Part shown: one piece after another, positions 16,647 to 24,864 of the stretch
Numbering within the stretch: position 1 is the first letter of the stretch
Layout of the letters: each line of letters starts with the position of its first letter
From: Marinomonas transparens
Lineage (GTDB): Bacteria > Pseudomonadota > Gammaproteobacteria > Pseudomonadales > Marinomonadaceae
Assembly (NCBI RefSeq): GCF_016463975.1
Contig: NZ_JAEMNX010000001.1
Coordinates: 470,161-534,160 of the forward strand
Length of the DNA stretch: 64,000 nt
Direction: 5' to 3'
The notes under the pieces: model-generated
Seen by the model: only the letters and a program-made list of their open reading frames with translations
Databases searched by the model: none
Told to the model about the DNA's origin: nothing
Program-made: the position numbers and the translations under genes

Positions 16647-18266
16647 ATGACAACCAATCTGAACTGGTGGAAAGGTGGGATAATTTATCAAATATATCCG
16701 CGTAGTTTTATGGATGCTGATGGTGATGGCATAGGTGATTTAGCGGGTATTACGAGTAAGCTTGATTATGTTGCTTCACTAGGCGTCGATGCTATTTGGT
16801 TATCACCTATCTTTACTTCTCCAATGAAAGACTTTGGGTACGATGTTTCAGATTATTGCGACATTGACCCTATGTTCGGTAGCTTGGCTGATTTTAAAAC
16901 CTTGGTAAATCGCTCCCATGATTTAGGTCTTAAGGTGATGATTGACCAAGTAATTAGCCATTCAGCTGACGTACACCCTTGGTTTGAAGAAAGTCGTCAG
17001 GACAAAACAAATCCGAAAGCTGACTGGTATGTGTGGGCCGATCCTAAGCCTGATGGTTCTCCACCAAATAATTGGTTATCTATCTTTGGTGGAAGCGCTT
17101 GGAAATGGGACAGTCGTCGTTTGCAGTATTATTTGCACAACTTCTTGGAGTCTCAGCCAGATATGAACTTCCATAATCCAGAGGTGCGTCAAGCGCATTT
17201 GGATAATATGCGTTTTTGGTTAGAGCTTGGTGTTGATGGTTTCCGTTTAGACACGGTGAACTTCTATTTCCACAGTGAAGGGTTAGAAGATAATCCGCCT
17301 GTGCCAGAAGGCGAGCCAAAAACCATGGGGGCTCCCCATGATAACCCGTATACCTATCAGCGCCATGTGTATGATTTGAGTCGTCCAGAAAACTTAGGTT
17401 TCTTGCAAGACATGCGTGCCATGATGGATGAATACCCGGGCACTACAACTGTGGGTGAATTGGGTGACGATTTTCCATTACAGCGCATGGCGGAATATAC
17501 TTCGGGGGGTAATAAGTTACACATGGCTTATACTTTCGATTTTTTGAATACTCCTCATTCGCCGGAATACATACGCAAAACCTTGGCGGATATGAATGAC
17601 ATCGTTGGTGATGGCTGGCCTTGCTGGGCTTTGTCGAATCATGACGTGGTACGCGCGAGTACCCGTTGGGGCGAAAGTGAAGATCCTAGCGCGTTTCCAT
17701 TAATTGCCATGGCGCTGATTTTGTCTTTACGTGGTAGCGTTTGCTTGTATCAAGGGGAAGAACTTGGCTTACCTGAAGCGGAAGTGCCTTTTGAGCGCAT
17801 TCAAGACCCTTATGGCATTCCTTTATGGCCCGTTTTTAAAGGCCGTGATGGCTGCCGTACTCCTATGGTGTGGCAAAACGCGGCACAGGGTGGGTTTTCG
17901 ACAGTAGAGCCTTGGTTGCCGGTTGATGCGCGCCATTTACCCTTGAGTGTTGCGGAGCAAGAAGCGAACCCAGAGGCCTTGTTACATAAGGTGCGTCAAC
18001 TTATCCATTGGCGTCAATTACAGCCTGAATTAGTGAATGGCGAGTTATCTTTACTTGATGTTGGTAATCCACAATTGATCACGTTAGTGAGGGAGTATCA
18101 AGGCAAGCGCATGTTGGTTGTACTTAACATGACGGCACAAACTCAAAGTGCGACATTGGAGTGTGATGTTGCTGAAGTGTTACAAGGCCATGGTTTTGAG
18201 TCCCATTTAGAAGGGCAAGCGTTAACTTTACCTGCATACCAAGCTTGTTATGCGAGATTGTCTTAA
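16647..18266 (+). CDS. aglA: GH13 alpha-glucosidase
   Basis: A cytoplasmic retaining glycoside hydrolase of family 13, 539 residues, without signal peptide. Start ATG 16647 follows GGAGAG by five bases; an in-frame TTG just ahead is less likely. The opening WWKGGIIYQIYPRSF and GDGIGDLAGI are typical of the alpha-glucosidase/oligo-1,6-glucosidase group. The catalytic nucleophile is Asp202 in GFRLDTVN, the acid/base Glu271 in TVGELGDD, and the third Asp333 in LSNHDVVR. In context it splits imported alpha-glucosides to glucose plus a second sugar; with a fructokinase nearby, sucrose is a likely substrate. Maltose, trehalose or other alpha-glucosides remain possible. Confidence 0.92.
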   Translation: MTTNLNWWKGGIIYQIYPRSFMDADGDGIGDLAGITSKLDYVASLGVDAIWLSPIFTSPMKDFGYDVSDYCDIDPMFGSLADFKTLVNRSHDLGLKVMIDQVISHSADVHPWFEESRQDKTNPKADWYVWADPKPDGSPPNNWLSIFGGSAWKWDSRRLQYYLHNFLESQPDMNFHNPEVRQAHLDNMRFWLELGVDGFRLDTVNFYFHSEGLEDNPPVPEGEPKTMGAPHDNPYTYQRHVYDLSRPENLGFLQDMRAMMDEYPGTTTVGELGDDFPLQRMAEYTSGGNKLHMAYTFDFLNTPHSPEYIRKTLADMNDIVGDGWPCWALSNHDVVRASTRWGESEDPSAFPLIAMALILSLRGSVCLYQGEELGLPEAEVPFERIQDPYGIPLWPVFKGRDGCRTPMVWQNAAQGGFSTVEPWLPVDARHLPLSVAEQEANPEALLHKVRQLIHWRQLQPELVNGELSLLDVGNPQLITLVREYQGKRMLVVLNMTAQTQSATLECDVAEVLQGHGFESHLEGQALTLPAYQACYARLS

Positions 18267-18287
18267 TTTATTGGGATTTTGTACTAC

Positions 18288-18330
18288 CAAGCCGGTTTAC
18301 GTTAAGCGTTAGTCGGCTTGTTTGTTTTTT
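18288..18330 (+). terminator. Terminator after aglA
   Basis: CAAGCCG pairs with CGGCTTG, with some further pairing inside, and a T-rich tract follows. It separates the structural genes from the LacI-type gene, which then needs read-through or its own promoter. Confidence 0.65.
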
Positions 18331-18368
18331 CGTACTTGTTGGAACCTTTGAATGTTGTGAGTGTTTGT

Positions 18369-19430
18369 ATGAGAAAAAATATAAAAAAACTAACACTAAA
18401 AGATGTTGCTGAACGCTTAGACGTTTCTACTGCAACTATTTCTAATGCCTTTAATCGCCCAGATCAGTTGTCCGCTAGCTTGCGAGAAAATATTCTTAGC
18501 GAGTGTGAAAAAATGGGCTATTTTGGGCCGAATGCGGCTGCTCGTAGCTTGCGCACAGGCCGAACGGGCATCGTTGGAATCGTCTTGTCCGATGACCTTA
18601 GCTACAGTTTGACTGATCCGGTTGCTAACCAGTTTTTAAAAGGCATGGCGGAAGTATTTGAAGCGAATGAATACAATATGTTGCTGTTGTCTTCCGATGA
18701 AGTTGAGCAAGACGCACAAAGCCGTATGCAATCCTCCATGGTAGATGGCTTTATTGTTTATGGTCATAAACCTCAGCAATGTAATAATGCTCCTTGGCTG
18801 ATGCCAAATAAAAATATCATCACTGTTGACAGCTTTATTCCGAGTACGACGTCGGTTAACGTGGATAACCATCATGGAGCCTATGTTATTGCTCGCCATG
18901 CTTTGGAACATAATCCAGAATCTGTGGCTATTTTAGGTTTGAGTCTATTGGATACAGATCGTGTATGTCGAATTCGAGACGATGAGTTATTTGATCGGGC
19001 CGCTTCTATATCTATTCAGCGTTTACATGGCTATTTTGATGCTTTGAAAGAAAGTGGTTTGTCGGTTTCTTCTGAGCATATTTGGAATATTCCAGTAAAT
19101 AGCCATAAGTTAGCTTATCAAGCTGCTCGCGAAGCATTAGGAATGGCAGAACGCCCACAATTACTTTTGTGTATGAGTGATGCTATCGCTATTGCCGCAG
19201 TACAAGCCGCGTTACAAATGGGGTTGCGTGTTCCAGAAGATCTTCAGGTAGTAGGCTTTGATGGTATATCTGAAAGTGAAAACTTCCATCCTTCCATTAC
19301 TACTATGCATCAACAGACAGTAGAAAAAGGTCGTGTCGCCGCTGAGGTTTTCCTTGGGCTTAAGGAAGCAAAAGATGTGGTGTTAGACACAGAATTAGTG
19401 ATTCGAGAAAGCTGTCCTTCGCTTATTTAA
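18369..19430 (+). CDS. LacI-family transcriptional regulator of the agl genes
   Basis: A 353-residue repressor. Start ATG 18369 (MRKNIKK) places the helix-turn-helix (LKDVAERLDVSTATISNAF) at the N-terminus as the family requires; an upstream in-frame extension lacks a ribosome site. The linker ARSLRTGRTG precedes a periplasmic-binding-like sugar domain (residues about 60-350). The family ending VVGFDGISESE...PSITTM is present. Lying next to the alpha-glucosidase, it most likely controls the agl operon and perhaps the fructokinase, using a sugar as inducer. Confidence 0.88.
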   Translation: MRKNIKKLTLKDVAERLDVSTATISNAFNRPDQLSASLRENILSECEKMGYFGPNAAARSLRTGRTGIVGIVLSDDLSYSLTDPVANQFLKGMAEVFEANEYNMLLLSSDEVEQDAQSRMQSSMVDGFIVYGHKPQQCNNAPWLMPNKNIITVDSFIPSTTSVNVDNHHGAYVIARHALEHNPESVAILGLSLLDTDRVCRIRDDELFDRAASISIQRLHGYFDALKESGLSVSSEHIWNIPVNSHKLAYQAAREALGMAERPQLLLCMSDAIAIAAVQAALQMGLRVPEDLQVVGFDGISESENFHPSITTMHQQTVEKGRVAAEVFLGLKEAKDVVLDTELVIRESCPSLI

Positions 19431-19446
19431 GAGTAAGGTATTGTCA

Positions 19447-20160
19447 TTAAATCCAATAGTTGGAAATACTGGCTTTAGGATCTAGGTGATAAGCGATTTG
19501 TGCCTGTAGTAGTTCGGCTGACGACAGGGCATCGGTTAAAGCGTGATGAGCTTTGTAACGCGGCAAATGATAACGCTGGCGGCTGGCATCTAAACGCAAT
19601 GATGGTGGTTTTCCGAAGCGTTTCCACCAAGGCTTATGGAGAACTTGGCGCTCAATTCCCATAGTATCGATAACGGGGAAGTAGAGTGGGTAACCATAAA
19701 CCTCCATCGATGCTGCTAATAAAAACTGTCGTTCAATTGCGACGCAATGTACTACGACTACTTGCTTGGTCAGAGCTTTTAACACACCTTCTAGTATGCT
19801 GCTGAGCGGCGGTGCTTTGGCTAATTCTGAGTGAGTGATCTCATGGATGGTGACAGAATCTGCGTGTAACGAATGCTCAGGTTTTGCCATCCAATACTTG
19901 GCCCCATTGCAGCGAATGATTTGAGAATTAAAAGGGATTAACCCTAGGCTAATGATTTCATCTTTCTTTGGATCTAACCCCGTTGTTTCTAAATCTAACG
20001 CCAGCAATGGCGTGTCTTGTAATGGTATTTTTTCAGAGATCATCCCTGCTAGATAATAATCTTTCAATGGTCCTTTTGGTGCCTCTTCCGCCCATTTTTC
20101 AAACATCGTTTGCCAGTCTTGGGGGCGTTGGCTTTTGGTGCTCAAAAAGGAATTCTCCAT
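19447..20160 (-). CDS. DEDDh 3'-5' exonuclease, DnaQ-like
   Basis: A 237-residue protein with the exonuclease fold of DNA polymerase III epsilon. Metal residues are seen in LALDLETTGLD (Exo I, about 55-65), in VVVHCVAIERQFL (Exo II region) and in HHALTDALSSAE (Exo III). The second motif reads HCVAIERQFL where HNxxFDxxFL is usual, so one of the expected acidic residues is replaced and activity should be tested. Its ATG follows the stop of the next upstream gene with no gap, so the two are coupled. This pair also lies near acetate-permease genes in pseudomonads. The substrate is unknown. Confidence 0.82.
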   Translation of the reverse strand: MENSFLSTKSQRPQDWQTMFEKWAEEAPKGPLKDYYLAGMISEKIPLQDTPLLALDLETTGLDPKKDEIISLGLIPFNSQIIRCNGAKYWMAKPEHSLHADSVTIHEITHSELAKAPPLSSILEGVLKALTKQVVVVHCVAIERQFLLAASMEVYGYPLYFPVIDTMGIERQVLHKPWWKRFGKPPSLRLDASRQRYHLPRYKAHHALTDALSSAELLQAQIAYHLDPKASISNYWI

Positions 20161-22017
20161 CTAGCTGCGCTTCCCTGCATAGCGGAATTTTATAAACTCC
20201 TGTTGTCGAGCGACGATATGAAAAGCGTCTCTTAGATGACGTTTCTCAAAAGACGATAAACGTTCAGGATTGACGTGGTTATTGGGAGCCTCTCCTGCTT
20301 CAATTTGATCTTTTTGATGTCGAATCCGTACTATGCCAATCATTTCTAATGCCAGTGCAAGGTCTTTAGCACGGCCATCGGGCAGTAAGCCTGCGGCCTC
20401 TATGTCTTCAAGGCGTTCTAATGTATTGAGTTTATCACTGCCACAGGCGAGGGCATGGACCCGTACAATGTCGATGATAGGAGCGATGCCTCTTTCCTTT
20501 AAATTGAAGGTTCGTGATTGCTTTCCTTCACCATCTAGTACGAACTGTCGGAAAAAGCCTAATGGCGGTTTTCTTTGGTTGGCGTTGCGTGCCATAAAGG
20601 TCAAAAAGCCTGAGTGCTGTTGGGCGTCTTGACGTATGTGCTGATTTAGCTGCTCGGCCAGTGTTTTATCGCCGTATATACCACGTAGGTCAAAGAAGAT
20701 AGAAAGGTGTAGCAAGGCTTCCGCTTTAGGTTTCTGTATCCACTCACTGAAGTTTTGTTTCCAGATCTTGAGAGGTTGTCGCCAGCGAGTGTTTGATGCC
20801 ATGATGTCGCCAGTACAGAGCGTATAGCCGCATTGATCGAGATTTTGGCATACCCAGTCGCTTAAGTTTTTGAAATATTCTCCATGTCGCTCTTCATCGT
20901 ACACATCGCTTAAAATCAGTGCATTGTCTTGATCGGTTTTGATGGTTTGCTCTTCTCGAGCTTGGGAACCTAGAGCAATAAAGCAATAGGGCACTGGAGC
21001 CGAGCCAAATTTTTCTTCACCCAGTTGCAGCAGACGCTTCACAAAGGCGGTGCCTATATGTGACATGGCATTGCCTATCATTTGCGTATTCGCATCCGCG
21101 ACCACAAGTTGGGTGAAGGTGTGGGTCATTTTTTCGCTGATGGCTTGCAACCCTTCAAGACTGGTTTGCTTGAAGATGTCGCTGATTAAATAAACGCTAC
21201 CATGACTTTCTTTTTGAACAATGTCTCCGGTACTGATGACACCGATAGGACGGTTGTTTTTGATAATCGGAATGTGGTGGATGTTTCTTGCCATCATTTT
21301 TAACACCGCCTCAGAAGCATAATCGCCACTGTCCATTACGAGCGGGTTATTGGTCATGATATTGGCTACTGGTGTGTCATAAGCGAGTCCTTTGGCTACT
21401 GCGCGCGTACGTAGGTCTCGGTCGGTGAGTATGCCTACTAGTTCATCGTTTTCTGTAATAAGCAGACTAGATACACGCTTCTCTGTCATGATTTGTGCCG
21501 CCATGCGAATGTTTGCTTCAGCATGGATGCTAATGGGAGGTCGTCTTAATAAGCTCACCACAGGGCAAGTCATGAGTGATACATCTGAGCTTTGTGAATC
21601 CATGGCGACACGTAGACGTACTTCGCGGGTGAGCTCAAAAAAGTCTGAAAAGTTATCATTTTCTTCGTATAACTGACGAAACCAACGGGCTGGAATGCGA
21701 TATAACAGGCTGTCTTCTATGGTACGCATGGATTGAGCCGATTTTCCGCCACGTAATAGGGAAGCGTAGCCAAATAATTCGCCTTCATTCATACGACGAA
21801 CCAGTTTTTCTTCTTTGTTCAATACTTCAATCGCGCCACTACGAATAAAAAATAAGGTGTTATTGAGGGTGTTTGGAGCAATAACCCATTCTCCAGCACG
21901 TAGGTACTGGACTTCCGTCTCTCCAACCATATTTTCTAATTGAGGGTCATCTGCAATCTCGTTGAAGGGCGCATGTTGGCAAAGAGCTTCGAGAATTTCC
22001 GTTAATTCGATTTCCAT
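20161..22017 (-). CDS. cNMP-binding / CBS / DUF294 nucleotidyltransferase-like protein
   Basis: A four-part cytoplasmic signalling protein of 618 residues. Residues about 1-130 form a cyclic-nucleotide-binding fold (GEWVIAPN, GELFGYASLL). Residues 150-270 hold two CBS motifs that usually bind adenine nucleotides. Residues 330-450 hold a GlnD-like nucleotidyltransferase core with GSQAREEQ at 350-357 and the acidic pair in TDQDNA. A helical DUF294 C-terminal domain follows. The architecture implies that a nucleotide signal controls transfer of a nucleotide to an unknown target. It is coupled to the exonuclease gene and lies only 13 bases after the UPF0016 gene, so all three may share a transcript. 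Confidence 0.88.
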   Translation of the reverse strand: MEIELTEILEALCQHAPFNEIADDPQLENMVGETEVQYLRAGEWVIAPNTLNNTLFFIRSGAIEVLNKEEKLVRRMNEGELFGYASLLRGGKSAQSMRTIEDSLLYRIPARWFRQLYEENDNFSDFFELTREVRLRVAMDSQSSDVSLMTCPVVSLLRRPPISIHAEANIRMAAQIMTEKRVSSLLITENDELVGILTDRDLRTRAVAKGLAYDTPVANIMTNNPLVMDSGDYASEAVLKMMARNIHHIPIIKNNRPIGVISTGDIVQKESHGSVYLISDIFKQTSLEGLQAISEKMTHTFTQLVVADANTQMIGNAMSHIGTAFVKRLLQLGEEKFGSAPVPYCFIALGSQAREEQTIKTDQDNALILSDVYDEERHGEYFKNLSDWVCQNLDQCGYTLCTGDIMASNTRWRQPLKIWKQNFSEWIQKPKAEALLHLSIFFDLRGIYGDKTLAEQLNQHIRQDAQQHSGFLTFMARNANQRKPPLGFFRQFVLDGEGKQSRTFNLKERGIAPIIDIVRVHALACGSDKLNTLERLEDIEAAGLLPDGRAKDLALALEMIGIVRIRHQKDQIEAGEAPNNHVNPERLSSFEKRHLRDAFHIVARQQEFIKFRYAGKRS

Positions 22018-22030
22018 ATAAGAAGCCTAT

Positions 22031-22597
22031 TTATTGCAGCAGTGAGGGAACTATTGTCACCATACCCATAATAAGAAAAAGTAGACAGGCCAATTGACGA
22101 GTGCGGCTTGGATTGATGCGCTCCATGATCCAGTTACCAGCAAATACCACGGGAACATTTGCGAGCATCATACCGATAGTGGAACCCAGTAGCACGAGCC
22201 AAACCGAGCCATAGTGTGCACCGAGAAGAATGGTGGCGACTTGGGTTTTGTCACCTATCTCTGCAATGAAAAAAAGCAGGAAGGTTGCAATAAAAGCGCC
22301 GTGCTTGAGCATTGTATTTTCTTCGCTGTGGTCTTGGTCGGGAATCAATAGCCATAAGCCTACGAGGATAAAGCTTAAACCTATAACCCAATGAATCCAA
22401 TTGATAGGAATCCAGTTTGCCACCTCGACTCCAAACCATGCGGACATTAAATGGTTGAGTAAAGTCGCGACAAGGATGCCAAATACAATAGACAGTTTAG
22501 AAGAAAACCTCGTAGCGAGAAATAAAGCCAATAGCTGAGTTTTATCGCCCATTTCAGCGAGGGCAACGGTAGATACCGAAGTAAGAAAAGCTTCCAT
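22031..22597 (-). CDS. UPF0016/GDT1-family manganese exporter (MneA-like)
   Basis: A 188-residue inner-membrane protein with six predicted helices in two repeats. Each repeat carries the family signature: EMGDKTQ at 15-21 and EIGDKTQ at 113-119. These acidic residues line the cation path. Proteins of this family export Mn2+ (MneA in Vibrio) or exchange Ca2+/Mn2+ (yeast Gdt1). The leader holds a probable yybP-ykoY Mn2+ riboswitch, which strongly supports manganese as substrate. The start ATG 22597 follows AGGA. Confidence 0.9.
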   Translation of the reverse strand: MEAFLTSVSTVALAEMGDKTQLLALFLATRFSSKLSIVFGILVATLLNHLMSAWFGVEVANWIPINWIHWVIGLSFILVGLWLLIPDQDHSEENTMLKHGAFIATFLLFFIAEIGDKTQVATILLGAHYGSVWLVLLGSTIGMMLANVPVVFAGNWIMERINPSRTRQLACLLFLIMGMVTIVPSLLQ

Positions 22598-22609
22598 TTG
22601 GATGGGTCC

Positions 22610-22790
22610 TAGGTGGGCGGTAAAACAAAAGACAACGAACCTGAGCCCACCTGAGCCAAGTTATTGTCTTAAGTCTCATCAATCCCATCGATTTAATCGA
22701 ATTCGGACTTCTTTGCCACGAGCTTGAGGCCCAATTATGTTGACAAAGAATCTCTGCAAAGTGCAAAGAAGATTACTCCCCTAAGAGTGG
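22610..22790 (-). ncRNA. Probable yybP-ykoY manganese riboswitch
   Basis: On the minus strand, upstream of the Mn exporter gene, the hallmark GGGGAGTA occurs at 22781-22774 and GTCAACATA at 22744-22736, the two conserved strands that form the Mn2+ pocket. CTTCTTTGC (22771-22763) and GCAAAGAAG (22716-22708) can form a perfect nine-base helix between them. Closer to the gene, GGTGGGC (22651-22645) and GCCCACC (22618-22612) can pair just before the AGGA ribosome site, a likely expression switch acting on translation. Borders are approximate. Confidence 0.8.
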
Positions 22791-22817
22791 TAGGGATCAT
22801 AAAAGGCTTTCATAAAA

Positions 22818-22853
22818 AAAACAACCCGCATGGCGAACCGTGCGAGCTGTTTT
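22818..22853 (-). terminator. Terminator after the BCCT transporter gene
   Basis: On the minus strand AAAACAGCTCGCACGG pairs with CCATGCGGGTTGTTTT (G-U pairs allowed) around a TTCG tetraloop, followed by a T-run. It isolates the transporter transcript from the riboswitch below. Confidence 0.88.
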
Positions 22854-22884
22854 TAATAAGTACTAATAGTGCTTTGCAATAGCT

Positions 22885-24471
22885 TTATTTACCAACCAAG
22901 TGTAAGTCGCTACGCAGACCCTTATACAAGCTGAGGCACATAATGAGCATCAATAAGGTGAAAGGTAAACCTATCGTGATCGCTGCGGCCTGAATAGCAC
23001 CTAGTGCGTCTGAACCACCACCAACTAGCAAGGCAATCGCAATAATACCTTCTAGCACAGCCCAGAAAATACGCTGAGTCATAGGCGCATCAGTTTTACC
23101 ACCGGCAGTAATGCCATCGATGACCAAGGAGCCAGAGTCTGATGAGGTTACAAAGAAGACCAAGACTAAGACAATACCAATGAAAGAAATGACTGAGGTC
23201 AGGGGTAAGCTACCAAACATTTGGAACATGGCTAAAGACGCATCTGTCAGACCGCCAGCCAAAGCACCAACGCCGTTTTGAACTTGATCTAAGGCAGAAC
23301 CACCAAAGATCGCCATCCAAATAACAGAGACTAATGTTGGTACTAATAACACGGCGATCAAAAATTCACGTACGGTACGGCCACGGGAAACGCGGGCGAT
23401 AAACATACCAACGAATGGCGACCAAGAAATCCACCAGGCCCAGTAAAAGACAGTCCAACCATGGTAGAAGGTTTCGTCTTCACGACCAATCCAGTTACTT
23501 AGCGGAATGATATTTTCGATATAACCGAGTAACAAGGTTCCTACTGCACCAAAAATAGCGCCAGTGTTACCTATGATGACAATAAACAGCGCTAGAAGGC
23601 CCGCAATGATCATGTTTATATTACTAAGCAGTTTGACACCGCCTTCTAGACCACGAGCAACCGAAATGATGGCAACAGCAGTGACTGCACAGATCACGAC
23701 AATTTGTGTGGTCAAGGTGTTGGGAATATCAAACAAGAAATTTAAACCGCTGGTGGCTTGTTGAGCACCAAAGCCAAGCGAAGTGGCAAGACCAAAAATA
23801 GTCGCGATAACCGCTAAAATATCGATGAAGTGACCAATCATCCCCCATACTTTTTCACCAAATAGTGGGTAAAAAGCAGAACGGATAGTGAGTGGCAAAC
23901 CTTTGTTATAAGCAAAGAAGGCTAAGGACAAGGCAACAACCGCATAAATAGCCCAAGGGTGCAGGCCCCAATGGAACATGGTTGCACCCATTGCGAGGCT
24001 TTCAGCTTCAGGCGTATTAGCCGCCACATTTAATGGTGTACCGTACCAGCCAGTGTAATAAGCAACAGGTTCTGCCACACTCCAGAACATTAGACCTATA
24101 CCCATACCCGCTGCAAACAGCATAGAAAACCAAGTAATGGTCGAATGTTCTGGTTTTGCTTGATTGCCACCAAGGCGAATTTTCCCCATCGGTAAGAAGA
24201 TCAAGGCAAGACAGAATAAAACAAAGAGGTTGCCAGATATCATAAAGAACCAATCAAAGTTATTGATTGACCAGCCTCTTGCCCCCATTAGCATTTCTTT
24301 CGCATCGGCAGGAAACCAAATACTACCAATGATGAAGGCAAAAATAATGAGGGCGCTGGTACCAAAAACTGGATTGTGGACATCCAGACCAAGGAATTGG
24401 ACATTATCTTGTCCTACCTTATATGACGTGTTGTACTCTTCCCGACTTGCGTCAGGGGATTTATTGCTCAT
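22885..24471 (-). CDS. BCCT-family osmolyte transporter (betaine/DMSP type)
   Basis: A 528-residue inner-membrane secondary transporter with twelve predicted helices. The BCCT sodium/substrate segment reads GMGIGLMFWSVAEP (about 119-132) and the family signature WAWWISWSPFVGMFIARVSR lies near 345. The GMGIGLMF form matches sodium-coupled glycine-betaine type carriers; proton-coupled choline carriers have a different residue set there. In marine relatives such proteins import glycine betaine, DMSP or related osmolytes. It stands as a single gene with its own terminator. The upstream region 24472-24864 should hold its promoter. The exact substrate cannot be read from sequence. Confidence 0.9.
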   Translation of the reverse strand: MSNKSPDASREEYNTSYKVGQDNVQFLGLDVHNPVFGTSALIIFAFIIGSIWFPADAKEMLMGARGWSINNFDWFFMISGNLFVLFCLALIFLPMGKIRLGGNQAKPEHSTITWFSMLFAAGMGIGLMFWSVAEPVAYYTGWYGTPLNVAANTPEAESLAMGATMFHWGLHPWAIYAVVALSLAFFAYNKGLPLTIRSAFYPLFGEKVWGMIGHFIDILAVIATIFGLATSLGFGAQQATSGLNFLFDIPNTLTTQIVVICAVTAVAIISVARGLEGGVKLLSNINMIIAGLLALFIVIIGNTGAIFGAVGTLLLGYIENIIPLSNWIGREDETFYHGWTVFYWAWWISWSPFVGMFIARVSRGRTVREFLIAVLLVPTLVSVIWMAIFGGSALDQVQNGVGALAGGLTDASLAMFQMFGSLPLTSVISFIGIVLVLVFFVTSSDSGSLVIDGITAGGKTDAPMTQRIFWAVLEGIIAIALLVGGGSDALGAIQAAAITIGLPFTLLMLIMCLSLYKGLRSDLHLVGK

Positions 24472-24762
24472 AAACTTCTCCCGAATGAGTGAACTTCACC
24501 TAAGTTTTTCTTGATGGAAAATCCGTGTGTGCGTTTTTTTATACAGTTTTGTTATTTAACCCTAAAAGAATTTCCTTTGAATGTTTGTTCTTTATACGAC
24601 CTATTGTGTTCTGTTTCGGTCGTTATTTTTGTTCCTACAGGCCATAACACCAGATGTAATCACTGGTTACTGCTTATGCGATTTACAAAACAAAAATAGG
24701 TTGGTGAAAAGCGAAGAAAGATATCGACAGACTAATGTGTTTAAGATCTTTACACAGCCATG

Positions 24763-24807
24763 CGGTTAAAAATAATGGCCATTAAGGATGACCGCTATTT
24801 TTAACCG
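24763..24807. repeat. Perfect 12-bp inverted repeat in intergenic region 24472-24864
   Basis: CGGTTAAAAATA and TATTTTTAACCG flank 21 bases. It lies 57 bases after the hemW stop and 290 bases upstream of the BCCT start. No clean T-run follows on either side, so it could be an imperfect terminator for hemW or an operator. The rest of this 393-base gap shows no convincing gene; short frames there lack ribosome sites and family resemblance. Confidence 0.6.
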
Positions 24808-24864
24808 TAACAAGGGTCACATGCATTTAGTTAGATGTCAAACCATTGTCAGCCAGCAAGTTTT

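Noticed and set aside
24511..24699. Small frames in the hemW-BCCT gap
   Set aside because: No ribosome site, cysteine- and leucine-rich low-quality composition, and overlapping frames of equal size; most likely chance.
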